Both the position numbers and the translations under genes were made by a program. Of a DNA stretch of 64,000 nt, positions 1 to 11,975 are shown piece after piece. How positions within the stretch are numbered: position 1 is the stretch's first letter; each line of letters opens with the position of its first letter. The DNA lies in NCBI GenBank assembly GCA_034509425.1, contig JAVTVJ010000660.1:930001-994000 (forward strand), given 5' to 3'. Under the pieces are notes generated by a model. That model worked only from the letters and a program-made list of their open reading frames with translations, was not told the DNA's origin and ran no database searches. Source of the DNA: Eopsaltria australis. Lineage: Eukaryota; Chordata; Aves; Passeriformes; Petroicidae.

Positions 1-1211
1 GCCTTGCCCTGGGCACAGAGAGCAGTGCTGCTCACACGGGCAAACGTGTGGGGCTTGTTCCCCAGCCAGGCCCACAGCAGAGTGAGCTTGTGGTGCTCCA
101 GAGATCCCTTCCAGGGACTGCCCCACCCGCTGCTCCTCTGCTCCAGGTCCAATCCCACCCTCCCCACAGAAAACTGCTGCAGTGAACCTGGCAGGAAAGT
201 GCAGCAGAAGGGAGCTGCGGCAACCCCAGGGCCAGAGGAAGATGGACAATTTTGTGAGAAGCCCAGTCCTGTCTGCAGTGAGGTCAGATTTTGGGGCCCT
301 GTTCTTCCCTCTGCAGACACTGTGCGAACACAGCCTCGAGCTACATTGGTGGCAGTCACAGGCAGAGCCATCCTTGCTGCCACCACTGGAGAAAGGACAG
401 AGGCTGGAGGGGCCCTGGGCCTGAGCTGGGACAGGGTCTCCAGACCACAAAGCTACTCACCACCCCACGGAACCTTGGAGGGAAAATCCCAAAATACAGC
501 GGGAGGAAGCAGCTGCAGGTCACAGCCTGTGGGTGAGATGGGAAGGACAGAGGTGAGCAAAGAGCCATGGAAACTGTTGCCTTTGGGAGTGGTGGCTCAT
601 CTGTGAGTGCCAAAACAGGACCCCCCAGCTGGGTTATTGGGCACCACTGACTAATGGGCACCAGAGCATGTCTGATACCCACAGCCATGGCAGAGAGGAA
701 GGAAGGGAACCTGTGAAATGCTTCAATTTGTTCCCAGCATGTTCAGGGTAACTGAGACAGTAATCAAAAGGGCAGATTTTTTAAATTATTTCAGCTTGTC
801 CGGATTCTGAGGGTGGCAAGGAGAGAAGTCCTGGCATGGACAAGAATGGACCAGGACCTGTTAGGATAAGACAAGGGGTGATGGTTTATAACTACAAGGG
901 GTCAGATTTAGATATTGGGAAGAAATTATTTCCCATGAGGGTTTTGAGGCCCTGGCAAAGGTTGCCCAGAGCAGCTGTGGCTGCCCCTGGATCCCTGGAA
1001 GCGTCCAAGGCCAGGTTGGATGGGGCTTGAGACCCACCTGGGACAATGGAAGTTGTCCCTGGCCATGACAGGGGTGGAACTGGATGAGCTTTAAGGTCCC
1101 TTCCACCCCAACCCAACCCAACTCAACGCATTCTGTGATTTTGTGCTGTGGGACATGGCCAGGCAGCAAATGTCAGCTCCTCCCTCACGGGGTGCCTGTG
1201 GCTGCTCCCAC
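1..1211 (-). other. Intron 2 of the PNPLA1-like gene (partial)
   Basis: Sequence beyond the exon-2 donor. I searched the minus strand for the next patatin block (CSCFVPVYCG-like) and did not see it, so the intron appears to run off the left edge. The only recognisable content is the CR1 fragment at 855-1140; positions 1-850 look like unique non-coding sequence. Confidence 0.6.
855..1140 (+). mobile_element. CR1 LINE 3' fragment
   Basis: Typical CR1 3'-end landmarks in order: GGTCAGATTTAGATATTGGGAAGAAATT-type block near 900, AGGCCCTGGCAAAGG near 950, TGCCCAGAGCAGCTGTGGCT, GGCCAGGTTGGATGGGGCTT, and a final TTTAAGGTCCCTTCCA followed by ATTCTGTGATT. It is 5'-truncated and lies antisense in the PNPLA intron. 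Confidence 0.9.
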
Positions 1212-1432
1212 CTGAATCAGCTCCTCCTTTGAGGCAAACTCGGACACTGTGACACTTCTCCAGTCGTGCAGGCGGGTGAGGATAATGTGCAGCTTTCCAG
1301 ACACCAGCTCGTGGGCATTAGGAGGCAGGAATTTGCGTAAGGCTCTCCTTAAGAGTCTGAGTACGCTTCCTCCAGGGGCCAGCCCCCAGAAAGAGGTTTT
1401 CAGATTACTGAGGATATAGTCACTTATCTCAT
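1212..1432 (-). CDS. PNPLA1-like: Patatin-like phospholipase, PNPLA1-like, second coding exon (gene continues off the left edge)
   Basis: This 221-bp exon continues the PNPLA gene. It starts after a pyrimidine-rich acceptor (TTTGCTTCAG, AG at 1434-1433), completes the split codon GAT from exon 1, and ends in phase 0 with CAG before a GTGGGA donor (GT at 1211-1210). Together the two exons give 140 codons without a stop. It encodes residues 67-140, including the patatin-family blocks RKFLPPNAHELVSGKLHI, LTRLHDWRSVTVSEF and SKEELIQ. These align with PNPLA1/2/3 segments of the type LPxxxHxxxSGKLxxxLTRxxDGENVxxSxFxSKxEL. The usual DGEN turn is DWRS here. The next exon, which in relatives starts with a CSCFVPVYCG-like segment and later carries the catalytic DGG, is not in the window. 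The protein is therefore incomplete and the catalytic Asp cannot be checked. Confidence 0.85.
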
Positions 1433-2091
1433 CTGAAGCAAAGCAAAGCAAAGTAATCATTTTGCATACTTTATATTGTCATTTATGTACAATTATGTGT
1501 TATTTATGTTCTTTCAGAGGTGTACTTCCACCTGGGAAAGGGGTATTTTATCCTGCTGCTAAATGCTCATTTAGAGCCATTGTCTTTAGTAGGGTTGACG
1601 CTCCCACAGTTGGACCCAAATTTTCAAAGCACTTTCAATATTGCGGGCGGCAGAAGTATTTTGTTTTCTTCTCCCATTTCTCCCCATTTTCTCCAGAATG
1701 CATATTAACATTTTTTGGACATATGGAAGAAAATTGATGGCAGGCCTTTGCATAACATTTCCGCCTGTTAGCTCTGCATCTATGCCCTGCTACTGTGTTT
1801 TGTTTTGGGAATCTGCCAACAATTCCAAGTGCCTTATCAGGGAGAGCACCTCTGTTTCTTTTATCAGATATGCCTGCCATTGATTCCAGTTAATAAGATG
1901 CAATGACTATATCTACTCTGTTTTCTCCGTGATGTTTAATTTACCCATGTTTTCTACTCTTCAAGAAGACAACAGAGTAAAAATTGGACAAATTAACCAC
2001 TTATAATGAAACAAAAAGCTTTTACAACTCCAAAATTCCCAGATATTCCATCTCTTTCGACATAAAATAAACAGAAATGTGTAGCTCTTAC
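1433..2091 (-). other. Intron 1 of the PNPLA1-like gene
   Basis: A 659-bp phase-1 intron bounded by a GTAAGA donor and a TTTGCTTTGCTTCAG acceptor. It is AT-rich unique sequence. No coding potential or recognisable repeat was seen in it. Confidence 0.8.
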
Positions 2092-2290
2092 CCACATCAC
2101 ATCCACACAATCCAACTGTAGCCATAATTGATCCTGAAGATGCTCCATAGACTCTGTATGCAGATTTCAGTATGTCAGGAGACAATTCCTGCAAAGCAGA
2201 TAAAACTCCGACTTGGTATATACTCGCAAAACTGCAGCCTCTAAAATGTATAGAGTAAGGTCTTCCTTCTTTCCCACTTATTTTCAGCAT
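2092..2290 (-). CDS. PNPLA1-like: Patatin-like phospholipase, PNPLA1-like, first coding exon
   Basis: PNPLA-family proteins are serine lipases or transacylases with a Ser-Asp dyad, acting on neutral lipids at lipid droplets or membranes; PNPLA1 makes omega-O-acylceramides in skin. This exon encodes residues 1-66. It carries the N-terminal patatin strand, the oxyanion motif (residues 18-23, GCSFAS), a YQVG turn like PNPLA1's YQAG, and the nucleophile elbow GASSG (49-53) with Ser51. The ATG at 2290 is the first in-frame ATG after a stop at 2344-2342; an in-frame TTG at 2317 is not a likely start. The exon ends at a good donor (G|GTAAGA, GT at 2091-2090) in phase 1. Codon phase is conserved into the next exon. 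The third position of the oxyanion motif is Ser where relatives I recall have Gly. Assignment to PNPLA1 rather than PNPLA2, PNPLA3 or a bird-specific paralogue rests on remembered family sequences. Confidence 0.85.
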
Positions 2291-4700
2291 CTCTGCTAAC
2301 TCCAAGCACCCCAGCAAGAAGATAACAGCTGCCCAACAGCTTCAATGGGTTTCCCAGAGCAGCCAACCCTCAGCTGTGGTTCTCTATCCAACCACACTCT
2401 CTCTTATATCCCTTTGTTTGACATAAATCTCTGAGCCAAACACCCAGTGAAACAGCAGCAGTGGGCAGCAGTGGATGATGTGATGTCCTAATGCTCATTA
2501 CAATGAGATTACTGCATTGCAGGCTGTCTGAGGTGAGCACTGGCAGCCCCAGGCGATGGGGACAGCCACATGTCACACGGAGGTGTTGGGGGAGCAGCCC
2601 AGGGGGGCCCAGTGGGTCCCAGGACTGAGCCTTTGGGAGGGAAAAGCTGCTTCCCAAGTGGTGAAGTGCTCCAGTGATACCCTGGAGTTCCAGCACACAA
2701 TTCCAGCCTCTTGGGCAGTAGGAATCAGCAAATATTCCCTGGTACAAAAGAGTCTTGCAAGATGCTGCTCAAAACTCTCTTGCCCCATTTGTTACAGGTT
2801 TCCAAATGCCATCCCAGGGAGTGGAGAAGGTGGCTGGGTTACTAAAGAAATCACAACAGAATTTGGAGAAGGTGATTGGGTTACTAAAGAAATCACAAGG
2901 CAAGTTGTTTTCCTTGTTTCACGATGGAAGGGCCTGAGTTTGCTTACAAAAGGGTAAAAATAGAGAGTCCAGCTAACAACTTGTGGTGTCAGCTGCCTCC
3001 TACATGGCTGAGGTTTCAGCAGAGCAACCAGTCGAAACTGAAGGAATGAAGGGGACAGAAAATCCGACAAACACAAGGATTTATTGGTTATCCACATAGA
3101 AATGCCCTGAGGATGACAGAGCACCTGTGCTGGACATGCTGGGGCTGAGAGGGCTGTGGGCTCCACTAAGGCCAAAGCATCAGCCCAGGCCTAATCCAGC
3201 CCCAATTCCACACGGGAGCAGTGTCTGGCACGATCCAGGAGCCAAGGCACTGAGCCCCTTGCACACACCTTGCAGATCCTGCTGCTGAGCAGCAAAATAG
3301 AACTGGAGACTTGAGACAAGAGGAATAAATCTATTCCATGCCTAATCAAGAGGACAAATGCCCTGGAAATACTTTTCCATCTACTCTTTAGAGCAAGGAT
3401 CCCCTAAAAGAATGACCTGCAAGGACAAGAGTCAACTTGAGAAGCAGCTTCTGGTGCAGGAGGGAAGTGGCATTTGGAACCCATGGGTGAGACACACAAA
3501 ATTCTGGAGCTTAAGGAAAAACCTTAATGTCCAACTCCATGACTTGGGGGAAAAAACCAGAGCCAGTCTTGCAGAAGCACCAGCATTCCCAGTGCTTCAA
3601 GGCTTGGGTTCAAGCCCTCCTGCCCTCAGTCAGCAGCATGAGAGGGACCTTGAAATGCGACCCATTATTGCACTGCTTTCCAAATACAGCTGGACAACTC
3701 TGGCACTCCAATCCCAAACCAAACCCATGGATCACGCCTCACAGATCATGTTTTACACTTAATTGCACCTCTGTAATCCTGAGATAGTTTGTAAATCCAT
3801 TTGTTTTACCTTCTCACTCAATCCTTCAGCAGCAAGAAATAAACAGTGTTTATTGTGGAAAAGCAGAAGGAAGCCAAGACTGCACCTGCTCATTCACTCC
3901 TAGGAGGCAGTTCCACATCTCCCAGGCTTTCAAAGCTTTGCACTGTCCCTGGTTTCTTTCAAAAGGAGCAAGGAATTAAAAAAAATGTAGTTGGGTTGGG
4001 TTTGTGTCAGACTGAGGTACCCAGGGATCCAAACAGGTGGAGCTTGGAAAGAAGAAACCCAGGAGATCTGAGTAGGAGTGGCATAAACAGTGATTGGGAA
4101 ATGCTGCTGTGGAAATGCAGAAGCTGTTTCTTGGCCCCTGTCTGCCCTGGCCCAGGATGGGACAGGGGCTGTGTGTGTCCCTGAGTGGCGCCCTGAGTTT
4201 TAAGTCTGTTGTTTCACCAGGCCAAACACCCTTGTGACGTTTGGCATTTCCCCATCACCGGCTCAGAAGCCGCTGCGAGCTGAGGGCCCCTGCTCATCTG
4301 TCCCTCATTTCTTCATCGCAGCTCTGGGGACAAAGGCAAGCTTGGCTTTGGGCAAAGAGAGCATGCAGTGTGGGCCACTTTGGAGCTCCATTGGGCAAAT
4401 GAAACAAAGGAATCTGAGTGCCTGACAATCCAGGGCAATAGGCCAAACAGGATCTTCCTCCTCTGGGATTCAAATGAAGCAGGAGCCACCTCAGCTGCTC
4501 AGCCAGGCCACAACAGGGGATCCTTGAGAAATGCCAGTCAGGGGTCGGCAATTTGGGGGTGTTGCTATAATTAAATAATTTTTTTGCTTGATGTTGCATT
4601 CTGTGTGTAGTGCCCAGACCGTGTCTGAGGCAGATGATGCAGCAGGGCCTGTTGTCACTAACTCCCACCATGTGCTGGTGCTCCCAAATCATGGAGGATT
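2291..4700. other. Intergenic, no gene seen
   Basis: Upstream flank of the PNPLA1-like gene. It contains mostly unique sequence, a 34-bp direct repeat at 2823-2898, and an AATAAA near 3838 without other gene signs. The PNPLA promoter should lie just right of 2290, but no TATA box or CpG cluster stands out. Confidence 0.5.
2823..2898. repeat. Two-copy 34-bp direct repeat
   Basis: Copies at 2823-2856 and 2865-2898 differ only at the GGCT/GATT position and share GGGTTACTAAAGAAATCACA. The period is 42 bp. Confidence 0.85.
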
Positions 4701-4702
4701 TA

Positions 4703-4765
4703 GAGAATCCCAGACAGGTTTGGGTGGGAAGGGGCCTTGAAGCTCATCTTCTTTCACCTCTTACC
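4703..4765 (-). mobile_element. CR1 3'-terminal fragment
   Basis: Reverse-complement CR1 end: GAATCCCAGACAGGTTTGGG, then GGGCCTTGAAGCTCATCTTC. Only the last 60 bp or so remain recognisable. Confidence 0.65.
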
Positions 4766-4918
4766 ATAGGATGAGGACAAAGAGATGTTTGAGCAGATCA
4801 CCTTCCGCAGGAAGGTATTTGGGCAGGCACAATCTCATTGCAGCCTAGAAGAGATTCCTTAGCCTATATGGACCCTTAGGATCACCCTGTTATACCAGTG
4901 AGACCCTCTAATAGTAGA

Positions 4919-5120
4919 TCACAGAATCCCAGACTGGTTTGGGTTGCAAGAGACCTCAAAGCTCCTTCTGTTCCACTCCTGCCATTGCACGGACACCTTC
5001 CACTCGCCCAGGTTGCTCCACTCTCCATCCAACCTGGCCTTGAAATAATTGCACAGCAGAGCCAAGTGGGATGCAGGCTCAGCTGGGATTGCTGGGAACT
5101 CCAGTGTGGCCAGGAGTGCT
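4919..5120 (-). mobile_element. CR1 3' fragment, variant form
   Basis: The 3' end is canonical in reverse complement (ACAGAATCCCAGACTGGTTT, CATTGCACGGACACCTTCCA, ATCCAACCTGGCCTTGA to about 5045). Beyond that it carries a block (CCAAGTGGGATGC to CTGGGAACTCCAG) that departs from the usual CR1 body and is shared with the copy at 22830-23012. Confidence 0.7.
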
Positions 5121-8100
5121 CAGGAAAACTTACGAAAACTCAGCTTTAGAGAGCTCAGATGGAGGTTGTGTAGTCCAGCTCGCCTGTTTAAAGCACCGTG
5201 CTGGGAGTTCAAACCAGGGCACTCAAGACATGGTTAGTTCTGTAGAAGTGTGAGTTTTCAAGGAAAAATAAAGGTCTCCTTCATTGCAGAAGGAATTAAT
5301 AAGCCTGAGTGGATGTGCCCATGTGTCTCAGAGCTCCCCAAACTCTTGGCAATAGTTGCAGTCTCATGAAATCCAGCTGCTTGTGATGAGAGGCACCGGC
5401 TGCTGCTTTGGGAACAGATGAAAACTGATGTCAGCTGAATATTTGAAAACATTCAAAATATTTTAGCAGTAAGAGTTTCAGAAACTTGAATCGTGAAAAA
5501 TAACAGAATATTTTTTCCTGTTCTGGGAATACAGTTGGGTGTGACTGTCCTGTGGCATAAGAGGGAGCATCGGTTTGAGGATAATGGTGCTGCTCCGGAA
5601 GGTTTTGCGTGCTTTCCTATTTCTGATCAGCTTTAGTCCCCAAAGGATTCTGAGCTCACGGAGACTGGGCAGAAGCAAGACTAAAGCACTTGTGTAACGG
5701 GCAAATCTAAGATCGATTTCCAATCTTTAAACACTTTGTCCTTAAATATGGCACTGAGCCCTCGGCAAACAGATGGTTTGACCTTCCTCGCGTCTCACTT
5801 GTCGGAGCGGGTTGGGCTGCGCGTGGCTGAGTGTTTGTGTGGGAGCAGAGCGGGGTGGCCGTGCCATCTGGCAAGTGGCTCTGGACACGCTGGATCCAAC
5901 TGTCAGCTTTGGGAACGGATCCGGCACCGACACAAGCAGCTCCCTGGCAGCACCTGTGGGGTTCAGAGCCCAAGCGTTGAAAAGCAACTCTTGGAAGGAA
6001 AAAGGCTCAGTGTGGTTGTGTCGTGCTGTTGGATACAATCACAATCCAGAATAAAAACTGCGTTGAAGGAGCAGTCCTGCAATGGCTGTGACAAGTGACT
6101 GGAGCAGACCAAATGGAGTTTGTTTTCCTTCTGTCCCTGGCGTTTAGGAGCCAGGGGGCTGAGCAGCCGGTGCTTTGTACCGCGTCATCCTGACTCAAGG
6201 AATTGATGGCAACAGTCGCAATCTGTGTGAGAGCATCACATGCCTGGGCAAGATGAAGGGGACCCCAGGGAGCCCTTGGCATCTGTCACTGGCACTTTGG
6301 AGAAGGAGGAGAGCACAGAATGCTGTGTGGGGTTCGGCCTGGGGGGCTTTTGTGGCCAGAGTGTGTGGGTGAATCTGCTGGTCCCTGACAGGGCTGGGGG
6401 TTTTTGAGTCACAGCCTCCGTTGTGCCTCGGTTCTGCTGCTTTAGGGGGGCAGAACTGCAAGTTTTAGGCAAAGGGAATTGCAGCTATGGATTTATGGAG
6501 GGACCTGGATGGCTGGGCTGTGTCGGTCCAAGCTGCCTTCTTTCCCTGGACAAGGAGATGACTTGTTGATCAGATGGTGGGCTTCAGATGGAGGGGTTGT
6601 GCTTGGAGGGCAACATGCACAGCAAGACACAACTTCCCCTTCTGTCCCCGCTCTGTCTCAGTGTCTGCGTGAGTCACATCCCGTCTGTCCCTTTGTGGAG
6701 CCAAGAGGGGAGATACAGGATTGAAATGGAAATTTGGGCCGTGCTGGTACAGCCCACACTGGCACCAAATGTGGATCAGAGCCAAAGGTTCCTGCTCCTG
6801 CTGGACAAATAACTGTTGTCTTTGGGGCAGGAACACTTTGAGCCTCAGGCTGCTTACTGCATCCCTGTCCTTTCCCAACCTTGTCCCCTGGGACAAACCA
6901 CCAGGTCCTCGTGTCCCATGGAGGTAATTCCCAAAAGGGGAGCGAGGGACAAACCTTGCAACACCCTGGCCTGTGCACCTGAGGAGCTGTTGGCAGGAAG
7001 AGCCTGTGAAGACGCTCAGCCTTTTAGAATCCATAGATTGTTGAGCCTTTGTTCCCACAGGATCTTGGGGAAATGCTGGGCCGGATGGAGAGAACTTTGT
7101 CTCTGCCAAGGCCAGTAGTGCAAGGGGGGATCTGCTCAGGGCTTTGCAAAGTGGTGATTGCAGCTCAGACAGGGTTGAGCCCAGTGTAGGTTATTGCAGA
7201 AGTGGGAGCAATGCACATCTTTGGGAGAGGTGATGATCATTAAAGCCCTCATTCACACTTGGGAAATCCTTAGTGATATGAGCTGGGGACAGTCACCATC
7301 GCTTCACGTCTCTGCCTGGAAAATGAGGGAATGTGGCTCAGCAGAGTTGTGGATTTCTGCAGAGCTGTAGCTGTGGATTTCTGCAGAGCTTCACAAGAGG
7401 GCAGAAAACAGCTGCAGAAGAGCGAGCGGCTCTGGGAGCCTGACAGTGACTTTCTGATGGAAAATTCTTAGGGGAGCTCGGGTCTGCTCGGAGGCAGGAG
7501 CATATTGCAGATTCGCCAGCAGAGCTGGCATAAACATGGAGCAGAGAGCAAAGCCAAGGGCAGCATCCCTGCCGAGAGCACCCTGTGTGAGCAGCTCTGC
7601 ATTTCATATGAGCAGTCTCAGCCTTCCCCATCCCTCTGTCTCCTGGGGATGGCAAAGGGGATTTATTCCAGATGAAAGTGTGGGGAGAGCAGGAAGAAGA
7701 CATGAAGCTATGGGACAGTGTTTACTCAGGGCTGTGGGAGGTTTGAGAAGGGGTGGTTGGATGTGGTTATTCCCTTGCTCAGCTAAAGTTCCGCCCCTCT
7801 TGTCCCAAAGGTGCTTCTCCTGTTTCCCAAACAGGGATTGGGCTTTACCCCTGGAAATTGGTGTGCTGGAGGGAGAAGGGAGCTCTCCTGGGGCATACAA
7901 ACCACTGGCTGTGCGCAGTGGTTTTCAGGGAGACCCATCACCCTGAGTGTGCCTTGCTTAGACCCAGACTAGGGAAAACCCTGCCATGGCCACGTCAAAG
8001 TGTCTAGCCACGGCCCTGGGGAGCTCTGAGTTTGCCAGCTCCAAGGAATCCCTAAGAGGGATTTGTATGTGTGAAATTAAAGTCATCACCCATTTGAACA

Positions 8101-9439
8101 GGCACTTAACCCCCACTTCTCCAGCTCCTGTACCCAGGGGCTTTGGAGACGTGCCATGTGTCTGGCACCACAGGCAGGAGCAGCCAGCAGGCCCAGCTTG
8201 CCCTTTTCCACAGCTGAGCCCTGGGCAGCCCTTCTCCCAGCGTGGAGAATCGAGTGTCTTTGTATCTTGACAAGGTGAAGGAAGCTGGAAGTGCTGATTT
8301 CCTTTTCCTAACAAGCTCATTGAACCTTGAACCCTGACTACTCAGTACCAAGTTTCTCCAGGGCTGGGATGGGTGTTGGATGTTGTTTTCCTTTCCCCCC
8401 ACTTCTAACAGAGGGAGGACAGCCTCGGGCTCTGGATATTTTTTCTCTCCTCCATTGATTTGTCTGTAGGAGCAGAGCCCAGGAGTCCTGACTCGCATCC
8501 TCCCTGCCGCCTGCAACCCCCAGACAACACCCAGCCCCTCACTGGAGGAGCAGATGGAAAACCACGGAGCAGATGGATGCCTGATGGGAGCTTATGGTGT
8601 AGCCCCACAGGACCCCCCGGGATGCTCCAGGTTGCAAACCAGCACAACAGGGAGCAGAGCAAGGATGGATCCAACACACCAAGAATAAATTTTACACCAC
8701 CTAAGTGCTGGGAAGAGCCTGGGGAAACACAGGAGCTGTTTAGACTCAGACTTGAACTAAACATCCTGCAAAGCGAAGTCTTACTTCTTTAAAGCCCTCA
8801 CCTGTGAGGTGGAATTTGCCTGGGATGTCCTGGCAGCCAGGCTGACTCCCAGGGAAGTGCAGAGCCTGTGGCACCTGGGCCACCAGTTCTCCCTCCTGGG
8901 GACTCTGGCCTGGGGGTGGGACTTGCTCATGTGGATCTGCTTTAGGAAATCAGTGCCAAAGTCTTTAAAATAATCTACAAACCAGTTTCGCTTTGCATTT
9001 TTTTTAAAGGAACTAAAAATAAATCTTTAGTTGTAAAGCAAAATAAAAACACTGCCATCTTTCATTGCAGTTATTATACAGTAGCTGGCATTCTTTAGAC
9101 AAAGCTTAAAATAACCATGAACATACCAGTGAAAATAAATGGGTGAGTCATGTTTGTTAACGCGGGATTAGAAGTATTGCTCTTGGCTCTCCTCCTGTGT
9201 AGCATCGCCTGCTCTTTCAAGCAGATACAAGGTTTTGGCTGGGCTGGTGAAAGAAAATTCACGATCCATCAATTCTAGGTCATCCTGAGAGGGACCTGTG
9301 TAAAGTGATATTAATCCAGGGATTATTTTCTGTTGATTTGTCAACCTCTGGCACGGTGGTGTTTGAATATTGTGTAGTGAGAACTGATGGTGGGAATTAG
9401 ATTTACTCTTTTGCTGTGTATGCCTGGTTTTGAGGGGTT
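5121..9439. other. Intergenic, no gene seen
   Basis: Unique non-coding sequence; the short ORFs present have no recognisable family. An AT-rich block at 8970-9180 may be a conserved element. A short duplication (TGTGGATTTCTGCAGAGCT twice) sits at about 7347-7390. Confidence 0.5.
8970..9180. promoter_or_regulatory. AT-rich candidate conserved non-coding element
   Basis: A long stretch free of repeats, rich in TAAA and TTTA words, with isolated homeobox-like and AP-1-like sites (GTGAGTCATG near 9145) and a retained CpG (GTTAACGCGG). This is inference from texture only. Confidence 0.25.
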
Positions 9440-9750
9440 AAATCCCAGAATGGTTTGTGTTGGAAAGGTCCTTAAGACTCACCCAGTTTCACCCCCTGCC
9501 ATGAGCAGGGACACCTTCCGCTCTCCCAAGTTGCTCCAAGCCCTGTCCAACCTGGCCTTGGACACTTCCAGGGATGGGGCAGCCACAGCTGCTCTGGACG
9601 ACCTGTGCCAGAGCCTCATCACCCTCAAAGGGAAGAATTTCTTTCTAACATCTAATCTAGATCTATTTTGTTTCAGTTTGAAGCCTTTTCCTCTTGGCCT
9701 GTCACTGCATGTCCTTGTAAAATGTTTCTCTCCATCTTTCTTGAAGACTC
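9440..9750 (-). mobile_element. CR1 LINE 3' fragment
   Basis: Reverse-complement CR1 with nearly the full canonical 3' body: AATCCCAGAATGGTTTGTGT, CCATGAGCAGGGACACCTTC, TCCAACCTGGCCTTGGACAC, CATCACCCTCAAAGGGAAGA, then TTTCAGTTTGAAGCC and CATGTCCTTGTAAAA. Confidence 0.92.
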
Positions 9751-9903
9751 TCTGCAAGAAAGCTGTCCTGTAATGCACATAATCTATCTGTGTGCAGGTC
9801 TGGTGCCCTGGCTATGTCCCAGGATCCCTCTCTGGGAAGGTCTCAAGTGGTGCAAGGTGGATCTTAGCTCTGCCTTGGGGTGATCTGCACCTGGACTTCA
9901 GCA

Positions 9904-9926
9904 TCCTCCTCCTCCTCCTCCTCCTC
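9904..9926. repeat. (TCC)n microsatellite
   Basis: About seven uninterrupted TCC triplets. Confidence 0.9.
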
Positions 9927-10309
9927 TAATCATCCACCCCTGGGCTGGCAAAATGGGAAATATGGAGTACGTGTTACCCCCGGTAATCTTTGTGTTTTCT
10001 GGTGTCAGCCTCCTTCTGCAGGGGATTTCCGTGTCTTCCTCTTTGCACAAGAGGAATTCTTTAAATATCCTATTCCAAATATAGGCCAGCAAGAGGGATT
10101 GCTTATATTTCTAATTAAGGAAAAACCCCAACCCACCAGGGCCGGGTTGCACTGCCTGGTACAGCACAATTGTGTCTCTTGTGTGATGCTCTTTCTTATT
10201 TATTGTGTCTCTAGCTCCTTGGCTCACGTTTTTCAGGGCAGACACAAGCTGGGAACTCCCACCTCGGGAGGAAAATCAGGAAAAAAAATGACTGAAAAAT
10301 AATCTGTGA

Positions 10310-10500
10310 GTGCTGGTGCATGTAACTGACAGAAAGCATTAGCACTGAGTTCCTCAGACAGAGCTTGGCTTCATTAGACAAGTTAGTAGTGATGCATATT
10401 AATTGAGGAGGAACACATTTTTGTTATTTATGAGGGAGAAAAATGCATTTTCCTATGAATATTTAATGAAGCATCCCCTTCCCCCCCTGCTCAATTTTTC
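10310..10500. promoter_or_regulatory. AT-rich candidate conserved non-coding element
   Basis: Contains several homeodomain/POU-like words (GATGCATATTAATTGAGG, GAATATTTAATGAAGC, TTCATTAGAC) without repeats. No sequence alignment was available, so this is a texture-based guess. Confidence 0.3.
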
Positions 10501-11817
10501 CTGCTTGTTTCAGCCAAGTTCAAATGGGCTCCTGGGCAGAAGGAGCCAAATTCATTGCTGTGCGTCCTGAAAAAACAGCCGTGGGTTGTGACCTCCCCTG
10601 TCTCAGGGTCTTCACACTTCCTTCAGTGGCTCTAAATTCTTTGATTTTTATTGCTGCCGTTGTGCAAAGTGTCAGAGCTCTCAGTCTGGTGTGAGAATTC
10701 CCTCATCCTGCTCCTGATGCTGCCTCCACATGGTGCTCAGGCACTGTGAGACTGTCCAAAATCTCTTTATTCCTGCAGAGACTGAAAATCACAGTTTGAA
10801 TTCCCATTCCCAGCCTGAGTTTCTCTATCAGTTGGTGCAGGATTGCGGCATTAAGGCCAACAAAAAAGTGGGTCAAGATGCCTGCTACAAGAAGAGGTTG
10901 AGCTGGCACCGGGTGAACCCCAGATCTGCTGCTCTTCTCAATGCCAGGAGAGATTGGAAACCAGAACTCCCTAAATAATTTTTAGTAGAAGTGCCTCGAG
11001 AAACGATTCTTCTCTTCCTTCCTCCAGACTTTGATCTTTATCCCTTTGGATTTCTGGTGGTGGGTGGAGGAAGCCGCAAGAAATGTCAGGGCAACCCCGC
11101 TTGGCTGGAGGCACATCTGGACATTTTGGGATGACAGTGGCCTTTTCTAACATCCCCTGGCAAAGCAGAGGCGGAGGAGGGCTCCTCGCTTTCCTTCAGC
11201 CCCTGGCAGCCTGGCCTGTGCCACCTGACATCCACAGCAGCCTGGCACTCAGGGGGCATTGGGCTGCTGGGTGCTGATCCAAGCAGAATCCTTGGCCAAC
11301 GGGATGGTGGCTCCTTCCTCTTTTTTCCTTTGGCTCCCAAACAAAAGAGAAGCAGCCAGAGGCTGCTGGCAGTCCCAGGCATCAGGGCTGTTCTCCTGCT
11401 TCCGTGACAATGTGTTAATTGCCTGCCTGGCCAGTGGCTTTGCTGGCTGGCTGCTGCCAGGGCCTGCTGGGGCTCTTTTGTTCTTCTTCCTCTTGGAAAT
11501 AAAAAAATAAATATTTGCAAAGAGCCCTGTGCTTTCCCCTGTTCCTCCCAGTGAGAAATGTGGTGTATCAGATTTGTGCCCAGACACCAGGAGAACAACT
11601 CAGCCCCCTGCACTCCTTTTCTGTGCAACCTGGGGGAGCAGAGGACACAAATTCCCTCTTAGCCAGCACTGAGGATGGATGCTGCTTCCTCCTGCAGGGT
11701 CCCCATCTCCCCTTGCTTAACCCTGCAAAACAAACAGGACCTGGCACCTCTCAGGGAGCAGAGTCTTGTAGAAGAGGAATTTGGACTCTGCCAGGCATCT
11801 CTCTGCCTGAGGCACTC

Positions 11818-11975
11818 TCTTGGAGCAGCTGGAGCAGCACTGAGCTGAGCAGCACTGAGAGCAGCACAGCTGAGCAGCGGAGCAGCACTGGAGCACTGAG
11901 GAGCACTGAGCAGCACTGAGCAGCACTGAAGAGCACAGAGCAGCACTGAGGAGCACAGAGCAGCACTGAGAAGCA
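11818..11975. repeat. Degenerate (GAGCAGCACT)n minisatellite
   Basis: About 16 imperfect units based on the 10-mer GAGCAGCACT, with shorter variants GAGCACT and GAGCACAGAGCAGCACT. It is open in several frames, producing spurious Ser/Cys/Gln-rich ORFs. Confidence 0.9.

Larger units (their letters stand above)
9751..11817. other. Intergenic, no gene seen
   Basis: Unique sequence, including an AT-rich block at 10310-10500 that may be a conserved element (see below). No gene signs. Confidence 0.5.

Noticed and set aside
861..1169. Recurrent short ORFs containing segments like LKLIPFHPCHGQ, GTLKLIP and AATAALGNLCQ at many places.
   Set aside because: These are antisense translations of CR1 3' ends and are not a gene family.
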